From: Anaerolineales bacterium
GTDB taxonomy: Bacteria > Chloroflexota > Anaerolineae > Anaerolineales > Villigracilaceae
Assembly: GCA_030834895.1 (NCBI GenBank)
Contig: JAUQXA010000024.1
Coordinates: 124,001 to 188,000 of the forward strand
Reading direction: 5' to 3'
DNA length: 64,000 bases
A program made the translations under genes and the position numbers. Positions 18,199-25,558 of this stretch are shown here, one piece after another. The stretch's first letter is position 1. Each line of letters opens with the position of its first letter. Below the pieces are notes generated by a model. The model searched no databases and was not told where the DNA came from. It saw only the letters and a list, made by a program, of their open reading frames with translations.

Positions 18199-18738
18199 AT
18201 GAAAAGCATATTCAACAAACTGATTTTGGCGGTGATGACCGCCACCCTCGTCTTTGCCGCGTTCCCTGTCACCAGTGCCTATGCCCAGGACGAGAATCCG
18301 CACAAGCCTGAGTTGACCAATGAGCGGCTGGAGAAAATCTGGGCGCGCGAGCTGAAAGCCTACGAACGTCTTGGCAAGGGATTCAACGACATCGACGGCA
18401 TGATTGCCAAATTCCAGGCGCGGATCGACAAAGCTGCCGACAACGGTAAGGATGTGACCGCTCTCCAGTCCGCGCTGGATGCGTTTGCGTCCGCGCTGAA
18501 AAGCGCCAAGCCCAAATACGAGAGCATGAACGGGCTGGTCAACTCGCATCAGGGATTCGATGCCAACGGCAAAGTCACTGATGCTGAAAAGGCCAAGTCC
18601 ACGGTCAGGGAGATGGGTGAGAAGCTCAAGGAAGTGAAGGATGCCATGGGCGGCACGGGCAAGGCATTGCACGAGGCGTTCAAAGCCTTCCGTGAGGCAA
18701 ACAAGCCTGTCCAACTTCCCGCGGAACGCGACTCGTAA
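18199..18738 (+). CDS. Secreted helical protein of unknown function
   Basis: A 179-residue protein. A signal peptide (1-30) with the probable cleavage site AYA-QD is followed by an all-helical, charged mature part with long amphipathic stretches (LEKIWARELKAYERLG, KAKSTVREMGEKLKEVK), so a coiled coil or helical bundle is likely. No enzymatic motif is seen. An excellent ribosome-binding site (AAAGGAGG) precedes the ATG. The upstream region resembles an ECF-sigma promoter, which would suit an envelope-stress protein, but that is speculative. Confidence 0.75.
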   Translation: MKSIFNKLILAVMTATLVFAAFPVTSAYAQDENPHKPELTNERLEKIWARELKAYERLGKGFNDIDGMIAKFQARIDKAADNGKDVTALQSALDAFASALKSAKPKYESMNGLVNSHQGFDANGKVTDAEKAKSTVREMGEKLKEVKDAMGGTGKALHEAFKAFREANKPVQLPAERDS

Positions 18739-18765
18739 ATTCTGAGTAGTTGCAACTTCAGTCGC

Positions 18766-18789
18766 TAATAACGACTTCAGTCGTTATTA
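18766..18789. repeat. 11-bp perfect hairpin downstream of the secreted protein gene
   Basis: 18766-18776 pairs with 18779-18789 across a 2-nt loop. It lies 27 nt after the stop codon and 15 nt before the -10 box of the first ridA gene. No T-run follows. Confidence 0.5.
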
Positions 18790-18852
18790 CCAAATCCAAT
18801 GGGGTAAAATGTGGAGGAGATCGCAAGTTGAAACCCACTCAAAGAGGTAATC

Positions 18853-19236
18853 ATGAAAAGAGAAGTCGTCCACACCGACAAGGCTCCCAAAGCCATTGGT
18901 CCGTATTCACAAGCCATCCGCACCAATTCGATGATCTTTGCCGCCGGTCAGACCGGCATCGACCCCGCCACGGGTGAGGTGGTTTCCGGTGGTGTGGAGG
19001 CGCAGGCTCGTCAGGTGTTGACCAATTTGCAGAACGTGATCGAAGCAGCCGGTTCATCTTTCAAGCACGTGGTCAAGACCACCGTCTTTCTCAGGGATAT
19101 GAACGACTTTGCCAAAATGAACGCCATCTATGCCGAATACTTCGGCGAGAATCCGCCCGCGCGCAGCACCATTGCCGTGGCGGGATTGCCCAAGAACGGT
19201 CTGGTCGAGATCGAAGCCATTGCCGTGATCCCATAG
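18853..19236 (+). CDS. ridA: RidA family enamine/imine deaminase, copy 1
   Basis: A 127-residue, full-length RidA (YjgF/YER057c/UK114) protein. It hydrolyses reactive 2-aminoacrylate and related enamines released by PLP enzymes. Key features: GPYSQAI near residue 17, and the substrate-carboxylate Arg in NPPARSTIAVAGLP (about 105). The usual C-terminal VEIEAIAV strand is present. AAAGAGG lies 6 nt before the ATG. A TAAAAT -10 box is at 18805-18810. It is followed by a close paralogue with a duplicated leader. Confidence 0.94.
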   Translation: MKREVVHTDKAPKAIGPYSQAIRTNSMIFAAGQTGIDPATGEVVSGGVEAQARQVLTNLQNVIEAAGSSFKHVVKTTVFLRDMNDFAKMNAIYAEYFGENPPARSTIAVAGLPKNGLVEIEAIAVIP

Positions 19237-19255
19237 AACGGTAGCGAATTTCCTG

Positions 19256-19275
19256 ACCTGTCCGTGAGGACAGGT
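19256..19275. repeat. 8-bp hairpin between the ridA copies
   Basis: ACCTGTCC (19256-19263) pairs with GGACAGGT (19268-19275) across GTGA. It could weakly terminate copy 1; there is no T-run. Confidence 0.4.
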
Positions 19276-19344
19276 ACAACGCAAATCCAATGATGTAGAA
19301 TGTGGTGAGGTTACAGCCAAAAACCCATTCAAAAAGAGGTAATC

Positions 19345-19728
19345 ATGAAAAGAGATATCGTTCATACTGACAAGGCCCCAAAAGCCGTTGGCCCCTATTC
19401 GCAGGCGATTCGCACCGACACGATGGTCTACACCGCTGGTCAACTTGGGTTCGATCCATCCACCGGGCAATTCGTCGCAGGCGGTGTCGAAGAGCAGACC
19501 CGCCAGGTGCTCACCAATTTGAAGCACGTTTTGGAGGCTGCCGGCTCCAGCCTGGGGCAGGTGGTCAAGACCACGGTCTTTCTCAAAGACATGGCGGACT
19601 TCCAAAAGATGAACGCTGTTTATGCTGAATTCTTCCCAGAGAATCCGCCCGTCCGCAGTACGGTTGCTGTTGCTGGTCTGCCCGCTGGCGGTTTGGTCGA
19701 GATCGAAGTTGTCGCGTTGGTTGGATAG
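19345..19728 (+). CDS. ridA: RidA family enamine/imine deaminase, copy 2
   Basis: A 127-residue RidA paralogue, the same length as copy 1 and clearly a tandem duplicate (both begin MKR followed by HTDKAPKA and GPYSQAIRT). The catalytic Arg is kept in NPPVRSTVAVAGLP. The duplication includes the leader: a block of about 60 bases before each ATG shares the AAATCCAATG segment, a -10-like TAAAAT or TAGAAT, and AAAGAGGTAATC before the ATG. Divergence in the core (for example QLGFDPSTGQF versus QTGIDPATGEV) suggests an old event or different substrate ranges. Confidence 0.94.
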   Translation: MKRDIVHTDKAPKAVGPYSQAIRTDTMVYTAGQLGFDPSTGQFVAGGVEEQTRQVLTNLKHVLEAAGSSLGQVVKTTVFLKDMADFQKMNAVYAEFFPENPPVRSTVAVAGLPAGGLVEIEVVALVG

Positions 19729-19752
19729 ATAGATTACCGAAACCAAGGTTTT

Positions 19753-19812
19753 CATCCTGAGCGCAGTCGAAGGACTTGCCTGTTATTGCGCTTCGACTAT
19801 ACTCAGCGCGAA
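19753..19812. repeat. Dispersed hairpin repeat, family I, short copy
   Basis: CTGAGCGCAGTCGAAG (19757-19772) pairs imperfectly with CTTCGACTATACTCAG (about 19791-19806). It lies between ridA copy 2 and the response regulator and makes the reading frame appear to extend upstream of the true regulator start. A related piece is found inside uvrC. Confidence 0.65.
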
Positions 19813-19827
19813 GAAACTTTACTTGCC

Positions 19828-20508
19828 ATGCCCTCCGAACTGATTCTGCTGGTTGACGACGAACCTTCCATCATTCAACTCTCGCGCATGTACTTCGAGC
19901 GCGAGGGTTTTCGCGTTCAGGAGATCGGCGACGGTGAAGCGGCGCTGGATGCGGTGGCCAAATACCGCCCTGCGCTGGTCGTGCTGGATGTGATGCTTCC
20001 CAAACTGGACGGTTTTGAAGTCTGCCGGAAACTGCGCGCGAGTGGTGACCAGATTCCCATCATCATGTTGACGGCGCGCGACGAGGACATCGATAAGATC
20101 CTTGGACTCGAACTCGGCGCGGACGATTACCTGACCAAGCCTTTCAACCCCCGCGAGTTGATTGCCCGCGTCAAGGCGATTCTCCGCCGCGGTGATGGTG
20201 CGAAACAGGCGGACGGCAAACCCATCCATCGCGGCGACCTGACGATTGATCCTGTTTCCCGTGAAGCCAGCATCGCTTCACGGCCCCTCGAATTGCGGAC
20301 TCAGGAATTCGACTTGTTGCTCACCCTGGCTGGTCAGCCCGGACGTGTCTTCAGCCGCGAGCAGTTGTTGCAACTTGCCTGGGGCTTTGATTACTACGGT
20401 CAGACCCGCACAGTTGATGTCCACATCGCGCACCTGCGGAAGAAGTTGGAGGGAGCAACTGTGAAGATCGAAACAGTGACCGGGGTGGGGTATAAGTTGG
20501 TGATATGA
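19828..20508 (+). CDS. OmpR/PhoB-type response regulator
   Basis: A 226-residue two-component regulator. The receiver domain (1-120) has the acidic pair DDE near residue 10, the phospho-acceptor Asp in LVVLDVMLP (about 53), the conserved Thr/Ser in MLTARD and the Lys in LTKPF. The C-terminal winged-helix DNA-binding domain (about 130-226) ends in the typical VTGVGYKL. The ATG at 19828 was chosen because the 14 codons upstream are repeat DNA and the family starts near this Met. The sensor kinase gene follows; a hairpin repeat lies between them. Confidence 0.95.
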   Translation: MPSELILLVDDEPSIIQLSRMYFEREGFRVQEIGDGEAALDAVAKYRPALVVLDVMLPKLDGFEVCRKLRASGDQIPIIMLTARDEDIDKILGLELGADDYLTKPFNPRELIARVKAILRRGDGAKQADGKPIHRGDLTIDPVSREASIASRPLELRTQEFDLLLTLAGQPGRVFSREQLLQLAWGFDYYGQTRTVDVHIAHLRKKLEGATVKIETVTGVGYKLVI

Positions 20509-20509
20509 C

Positions 20510-20595
20510 GTCACTGTGAGGAGCGTAGCGACGAAGCAGTCTCTCCTAAGTCTTGGGGATTGCTTCGTCGGGGCGAGCGCCCTCCTCGCAATGAC
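20510..20595. repeat. Dispersed hairpin repeat, family II copy 1
   Basis: Starts with GTCACTGTGAGGAGCG and ends with the complementary CCTCGCAATGAC, with GAAGCAGTCTC and GGATTGCTTCGTC inside, so the whole element can fold on itself. It fills the gap between the regulator stop and the kinase start. A related copy is at 54578-54693. Confidence 0.75.
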
Positions 20596-20608
20596 GCATT
20601 TTATTTTT

Positions 20609-22039
20609 ATGTTCTCCTCTCTCCGTTCCCGTCTTTGGTTGAGTTACGCGTTGATTATCGTCACTGCCTTGGGTATCGTGGCGGTGATTTTGTTTGTGTC
20701 CCTGCTGCGCAATCCGCTTATGTATCGGCAGACAATCGAGAGACTGAAAGCCGTACAAACTACGTTGGTCCAACGCGAGAATCAGGACATTTCAGCGGCG
20801 GCGAAGAGAGCGGCGCGTGTGTTCGATGTGCGCGTTTTGCTGTATTCCAAAGACAAACAATTGATTTTCGATACGGCTTCTAAAAGCGAAGTGCCCCTGC
20901 CGTTTCCTGTGAAGAGGATTATTGCACGCAGTGTTCCGCTCGTGCGCGATGAAAACGGCGCCGCATGGCTGTATGTGACTCAGAAACTCCCGGACAATAC
21001 CCATCTGGTTGTGGCATCGCCTCGTCCGCGTTTTTCGATCGTCAACCTGTTCACCGATGACTTTCTGCCGCTCATCATCTACAGTGGATTGATCGCCCTG
21101 TTATTTTCATTGGCGGTTGCGTTTTTGTTCGCGCGTTGGATTGCCGATCCACTGCAAAAGGTGATTCTCGCCGCGCGGACGATGCCTTCAGCTGAAGCAA
21201 AGCCTGTGGACATCCACGGTCCGCATGAGGTTCAGGAGTTGACCCGCGCTTTCAACTCGATGATCGCGCGGACACAGGCGAGTCAAAAGTCCCAACGCGA
21301 TTTCGTTGCCAATGTCTCGCATGAATTGAAAACCCCATTGACTTCGGTGCAAGGATTTGCCCAGGCCATTCTCGATGGCACAGCGGATACCGAAGAAGCC
21401 CGTCAGCAGGCCACGCAGGTCATCTACAGCGAAGCGGGACGGATGCACCGTATGGCGCTTAACCTGCTCGACCTGGCACGGCTCGATGCCGGCACGGCGG
21501 ACATTACCATGTCGCCGGTAAATCTGCCTGCGTTGTTGAATGCCGTGGCTGAAAAATTCACGCCGCAATCGCAAAAGACAGGCGTGGAAATAAAGGTCGA
21601 ATCAGCCGCGAACTTGCCGACTCTCACCGCCGACGGTGACCGCCTCTCGCAGGTCTTCACCAACCTTGTGGACAATGCACTGAGGTTCACGCCCAGCGGT
21701 GGCGTCATTACAATTCGCGCAGAGGTTCTGGAGTCAGACAGCTTGCTGTCTGCAAGGTTCGTCAGCACCCGCAGGGTAAGTGAGCAAACGGATTCAAAGG
21801 CAGAAATCCTGATTTCTGTGTCGGATACAGGCGCCGGAATCCCCGATAAAGCACAGGCACACATCTTCGAACGATTTTATCAAGCAGACCCTTCCCGTGG
21901 CGGTAGTGCGAAGCACGGCTCCGGCTTGGGACTTGCCATCGTCAAGGAAATTATTCAGGCACATGGTGGTAGAATTGGCGTCCGCAACAGGTTGGGCGAG
22001 GGGACAACCTTCGAGATTTTTCTGCCGTTTAGAAGGTAG
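20609..22039 (+). CDS. Membrane sensor histidine kinase (HAMP-HisKA-HATPase)
   Basis: A 476-residue kinase partnered with the upstream regulator. Two membrane helices (about 8-30 and 150-175) flank an extracytoplasmic sensor part. A HAMP domain, HisKA (phospho-His in VANVSHELKTPLTS) and HATPase_c (N box VDNALRF, G1 DTGAGIP, G2 GSGLGLAI) follow. The frame reads through the upstream repeat, but translation probably starts at ATG 20609, where the hydrophobic N-terminus begins (an ATG at 20591 is the alternative). A roughly 30-residue insertion in the ATPase domain, between VITIRAE and ILISVSDTG, is made of hairpin-forming repeat DNA. Confidence 0.94.
   Translation: MFSSLRSRLWLSYALIIVTALGIVAVILFVSLLRNPLMYRQTIERLKAVQTTLVQRENQDISAAAKRAARVFDVRVLLYSKDKQLIFDTASKSEVPLPFPVKRIIARSVPLVRDENGAAWLYVTQKLPDNTHLVVASPRPRFSIVNLFTDDFLPLIIYSGLIALLFSLAVAFLFARWIADPLQKVILAARTMPSAEAKPVDIHGPHEVQELTRAFNSMIARTQASQKSQRDFVANVSHELKTPLTSVQGFAQAILDGTADTEEARQQATQVIYSEAGRMHRMALNLLDLARLDAGTADITMSPVNLPALLNAVAEKFTPQSQKTGVEIKVESAANLPTLTADGDRLSQVFTNLVDNALRFTPSGGVITIRAEVLESDSLLSARFVSTRRVSEQTDSKAEILISVSDTGAGIPDKAQAHIFERFYQADPSRGGSAKHGSGLGLAIVKEIIQAHGGRIGVRNRLGEGTTFEIFLPFRR
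21735..21818. repeat. Hairpin-forming insertion inside the histidine kinase gene
   Basis: Two hairpins lie within the coding sequence: CAGACAGC with GCTGTCTG (21735-21742, 21745-21752) and CAGAAATC with GATTTCTG (21801-21808, 21811-21818). They bracket an extra segment of the ATPase domain that typical kinases lack. Confidence 0.6.
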
Positions 22040-22062
22040 ACAGGTAAACAAGTAAACAGGTA
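22036..22062. repeat. Octamer array spanning the kinase stop and glycosyltransferase start
   Basis: Units GTAGACAG, GTAAACAA, GTAAACAG and GTAATGAA follow one another. The first contains the kinase stop codon and the last contains the ATG of the next gene, so no Shine-Dalgarno sequence precedes that gene. Confidence 0.75.
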
Positions 22063-23067
22063 ATGAATCCCTCCGTATCTATCATCGTCCCTTGTTACAA
22101 CGAGGAAAAAACCATCCGCCATTTGCTCGATGCCGTGCTTGCGCAGACTTATCCGCGCGCATTGATGGAGTTGGTGATCTCCGACGGCTTATCCATGGAC
22201 CGCACGCGAGGGGTGATTGCTTCTTTTCAAAAGGAGCATCCCGATCTGGCGATACATGTGGTGGAGAATTCGGCGCGGACAATTCCCTCGGGACTGAATC
22301 AGGCCATTCGCAAGTCAAAGGGCGAAGTCATTGTCCGACTCGATGCCCACTCCATGCCCATTCCTGAATATGTCGAACGTTGCGTCGCGGCTCATCAATC
22401 AGGCAAAGGTGATAACGTGGGTGGTGTGTGGGAGATTCGTCCCAGCGCGGATACTTGGATTGCGAAGTCCATTTCGTTTGCGGCGGCGCATCCACTGGGG
22501 GTGGGCGACGCGATGTATAGGCTCAACGCCAAAGCAGGCGCGGTGGACACCGTGCCGTTTGGTTCGTTCCGCCGTACGTTGATCGATAAAATCGGCATGT
22601 TCGATGAGACGCTTCTCACGAACGAGGATTACGAGTTCAACACCCGTGTACGCGAATCTGGCGGGACTGTCTGGCTCGACCCGTCCATCCGTTCGGTGTA
22701 TTTCTCGCGCGGCACGCTCGGAAAGCTGGCGGCTCAATACTGGCGTTATGGCTTTTGGAAGTTCAAAATGCTCCAGCGTTATCCGCATACCCTGCGCTGG
22801 CGTCAGGCTTTGCCGCCGTTGTTTGTCTTTTCCCTTTTTACGCTGATTGTGTTATCCTTGTTTATCGGTTTTGCCCGTTACCTTCTTACCGCCCAGTTGT
22901 TCGGCTATTTTTTTGCCTTGGCGCTGGCTGGCCTGAAACTCGCAATGGAAAAAAAAATAGGATTCTCTCTGTTTGGACTGCCGCTCGCGATCTCCACCAT
23001 GCACCTGGCGTGGGGCGCGGGATTTTTGTGGAGCGGCATTTCAAACCCGTTCAAAAAGCATGGCTGA
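22063..23067 (+). CDS. Family 2 glycosyltransferase
   Basis: A 334-residue GT-A glycosyltransferase. The N-terminal catalytic domain (1-230) starts with SIIVPCYNEEKTI and carries an acidic metal-binding motif (VRLDAHSM, about 90) and the acceptor-side NEDYEFN (about 187). Three hydrophobic helices near the C-terminus (about 250-320) anchor it in the membrane. It probably adds a sugar from a nucleotide donor during extracellular polysaccharide or glycolipid assembly. It overlaps the next gene by 8 nt, so the two are translationally coupled. Donor and acceptor cannot be predicted. Confidence 0.92.
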   Translation: MNPSVSIIVPCYNEEKTIRHLLDAVLAQTYPRALMELVISDGLSMDRTRGVIASFQKEHPDLAIHVVENSARTIPSGLNQAIRKSKGEVIVRLDAHSMPIPEYVERCVAAHQSGKGDNVGGVWEIRPSADTWIAKSISFAAAHPLGVGDAMYRLNAKAGAVDTVPFGSFRRTLIDKIGMFDETLLTNEDYEFNTRVRESGGTVWLDPSIRSVYFSRGTLGKLAAQYWRYGFWKFKMLQRYPHTLRWRQALPPLFVFSLFTLIVLSLFIGFARYLLTAQLFGYFFALALAGLKLAMEKKIGFSLFGLPLAISTMHLAWGAGFLWSGISNPFKKHG

Positions 23068-24526
23068 TATCTACCAACCTAGATTAAGACTACGACCAAG
23101 CGAACAACGCTTTATCTTGCTGATGGGGGATTTAATTGCATCGGCAGGGGCGATGTTCATTGCATTGTACGTCTGGTATCAATTTTCACTGGCGCGTGAG
23201 ATCGCGCGGCTGATTGCGAGAGGTTTCAGGGAGGAACGCGCCGCAAGCCTCGCGGCTTCCATCATTGATCTCAAGATCCCATTTTGGTTTTATCTTCTTC
23301 CACTCGTCTGGCTTTTGCTGATGGTGGACTCGTACGAACCTCACGCCGCCGCCAACTGGAGGAAGACCCTGCGTGGGATTGCGGTGGCTCCCATCGTCGG
23401 TTTGTTGGGATACTCGTTGATCTTCACCATTAATCAGGACCCGAACTCGCTTCCCCGTATTGGCATCGGCGCATTCCTCCTTCTCGCTTCGCTCCTGACT
23501 TTGGGCTGGCGCGCCGCCTATATTCGACTCTATACGTCATCAGGATTGATGCGTCGCGTACTTTTCGTTGGCGCCGGCAAGGCAGGACATTCGCTTGCCG
23601 ATATTTACCGCAGACTCAGCCCGCCGCCTTTCCTGTTGATCGGTTTTATCGATGATGACTTGAAGAAGCAGGGTAAATCCGTGTTGGGGTTTGCCGTGCT
23701 GGGAACGAGTAAAAAATTATTGGATATCATTGAGGACTACCAGATTTCGGATATCGTGGTTGCCATCAATGGCGAGATAAAGGGCGAGACTTTTCAATCC
23801 ATTTTGGATGCGCAGGAAAGAGGTATTGAGATCGTCCGAATGCCCATCATGTACGAGGAACTAACCCAGCGTGTTCCCGTCGAGCACCTTGAGTCGGATT
23901 GGGTCATCCGATCCTTTGTGGATCAGGTGCGGGTGAGCGGTATGTATGAACTGTTCAAACGCCTGATGGACATTACTGGCGGCTTGATGGGTTCCCTGGT
24001 TTTTGTAATAATCTTCCCCTTTGCGGCGCTGGCAATTATCCTTGAAAGCGGATTCCCCGTTTTGTATTCACAGGAACGATTGGGCAAGGGCGGGCGCCTT
24101 TTCAAGATTCACAAGTTCCGTTCCATGTGGCAGAACGCCGAGGAGGACGGTGAAGCCAAACTTGCTGAAGTCAACGACCCGCGCGTGACCAAAGTTGGAG
24201 ATTTCCTGCGCCGTACCCGTTTGGATGAAATGCCGCAGTTCATCAGCGTGCTAACGGGCGAGATGAGCCTCGTCGGTCCGCGTGCCGAACGTCCCGAGCT
24301 TGTTGCGCAGTTCCAAAAGCAGATTCCCTTTTATCGTGCGCGCTTGCTGGTGAAGCCTGGTCTAACCGGCTGGGCGCAGATTAATTATGGCTACGTAGCC
24401 AGCGTTAAAGAGACCATGGTCAAGCTCGAATATGACCTGTACTATATCAAGCACCGCACCCTTGGCATGGACTTCAACATTGTTTTACGTACCATAGGTA
24501 CGGTGTTGAGAAGGACTGGAAGATAG
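23060..24526 (+). CDS. Polyprenyl-phosphate sugar-1-phosphate transferase (WbaP/WcaJ/ExoY type)
   Basis: A 488-residue enzyme that starts polysaccharide synthesis by moving a sugar phosphate onto undecaprenyl phosphate. It has about four N-terminal membrane helices (15-165), a cytoplasmic CoA-binding-like Rossmann domain (about 175-300, VLFVGAGKAG), another helix near 320, and the C-terminal catalytic domain (about 310-488) with HKFRSMWQNAE, RLDEMPQFISVL and LVGPRAERPE. The ATG at 23060 overlaps the glycosyltransferase stop. The length and domain order match the PHPT family. The particular sugar is not predictable. Confidence 0.94.
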   Translation: MADIYQPRLRLRPSEQRFILLMGDLIASAGAMFIALYVWYQFSLAREIARLIARGFREERAASLAASIIDLKIPFWFYLLPLVWLLLMVDSYEPHAAANWRKTLRGIAVAPIVGLLGYSLIFTINQDPNSLPRIGIGAFLLLASLLTLGWRAAYIRLYTSSGLMRRVLFVGAGKAGHSLADIYRRLSPPPFLLIGFIDDDLKKQGKSVLGFAVLGTSKKLLDIIEDYQISDIVVAINGEIKGETFQSILDAQERGIEIVRMPIMYEELTQRVPVEHLESDWVIRSFVDQVRVSGMYELFKRLMDITGGLMGSLVFVIIFPFAALAIILESGFPVLYSQERLGKGGRLFKIHKFRSMWQNAEEDGEAKLAEVNDPRVTKVGDFLRRTRLDEMPQFISVLTGEMSLVGPRAERPELVAQFQKQIPFYRARLLVKPGLTGWAQINYGYVASVKETMVKLEYDLYYIKHRTLGMDFNIVLRTIGTVLRRTGR

Positions 24527-24586
24527 ACAATGGATTTCGGAAGTCTCTGGACTTCTGAAATCTCTATCGTGAAGGAGCAACCCGAC

Positions 24587-25510
24587 ATGAAATATCTTGT
24601 TACTGGTGGCGCAGGGTTTATTGGTTCTCATATTGTGCATGCATTGCTCAGACAAGGCGCGGAAGTTCGTGTCTTTGATAATTTTTCATCAGGCAAGCGC
24701 GAAAACCTGAGCGGGCTTGATGTGGAAATCATCGAAGGCGACTTGCGCGATGCCTCCCGTGTGGCTGAAGCCATGCGCGGTGTGGAAATTATTTTCCATG
24801 AAGCGGCATTTGTTTCAGTACCTGAATCGATGGAAAAGCCCCAGGAATGTTTCGATGTGAATATCACAGGAACATCCATTTTGTTTGAAGCCGCCCGCAA
24901 GGCTGGTGTGAAACGCGCAGTCATTGCCTCCAGTGCCGCCGTGTATGGCGACTCGACTGCCATGCCCCTTGTGGAAGATACCCCCCTCAGACAATTATCG
25001 CCTTACGCCGTCTCCAAGCGTGTGACAGAAATGTACGTCGAGCTTTATACCCGTTCTTTGGGATTTGAAGCAGTCGCCTTGCGATATTTCAACGTCTACG
25101 GGCCCCGCCAACGACCCGACTCGATGTACGCCGCCGCCGTGCCGATTTTCATCCGCCGCCTGTTGGACAACAAACCCATCACCATCTTCGGTGACGGAGG
25201 TCAAAGCCGCGACCTGATCAACGTCCGCGACGTGGTGCAAGCCAACCTGCTTGCTGCGCGCCACCCAGACGCGCCTGGTCAAATCTTCAATGTCTGTACG
25301 GGAGTTGAAACCCGCCTGCTCGACCTGGTGGATATCCTCTACGGAATTTTCCCCAACGCTCCCATGCACATCCACTCCGAGTCACGCGCTGGCGATATCT
25401 ATCGCTCCATCGGTACGCCCAAAAAGGCAATGAACGTTCTCGAATTCCGCCCGCAAGTGACGCTTGCCGAAGGAGTGAAGGAAGCCGTTGAGGCAATGAG
25501 AAGCGTTTAA
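24587..25510 (+). CDS. NAD-dependent nucleotide-sugar epimerase (UDP-glucose 4-epimerase-like)
   Basis: A 307-residue extended short-chain dehydrogenase/reductase. The NAD-binding GGAGFIGS motif is at residues 7-14, the catalytic Ser lies in SSAAVYG, and the YxxxK pair is in SPYAVSK. The segment RYFNVYGPRQ and the C-terminal block FGDGGQSRDLINVRDVV are typical of UDP-hexose 4-epimerases and related dehydratases. The ATG at 24587 is preceded by GAAGGAG at good spacing; a frame extension to 24530 crosses a small hairpin and lacks a binding site. It follows the sugar transferase by 60 nt and probably supplies sugar precursors for this locus. Confidence 0.93.
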   Translation: MKYLVTGGAGFIGSHIVHALLRQGAEVRVFDNFSSGKRENLSGLDVEIIEGDLRDASRVAEAMRGVEIIFHEAAFVSVPESMEKPQECFDVNITGTSILFEAARKAGVKRAVIASSAAVYGDSTAMPLVEDTPLRQLSPYAVSKRVTEMYVELYTRSLGFEAVALRYFNVYGPRQRPDSMYAAAVPIFIRRLLDNKPITIFGDGGQSRDLINVRDVVQANLLAARHPDAPGQIFNVCTGVETRLLDLVDILYGIFPNAPMHIHSESRAGDIYRSIGTPKKAMNVLEFRPQVTLAEGVKEAVEAMRSV

Positions 25511-25525
25511 CGTTAAACGCTTTTT
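25502..25525 (+). terminator. Palindrome with T-run at the epimerase stop codon
   Basis: A 20-bp perfect palindrome (25502-25521) that contains the TAA stop and is followed by T5. It could act as an intrinsic terminator or attenuator before the next gene. It is built from the heptamers GTTTAAC and GTTAAAC. Confidence 0.5.
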
Positions 25526-25558
25526 CAACCTTCATCCTTCCGCCTTCATCCTTCCCAT
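25505..25558. repeat. Heptamer array ending at the capD start codon
   Basis: GTTTAAC and GTTAAAC units are followed by TTCAACC, TTCATCC, TTCCGCC, TTCATCC and TTCCCAT. The last unit ends at 25558 and the next ATG begins at 25559, so the array fills the place of a ribosome-binding site. Confidence 0.8.
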
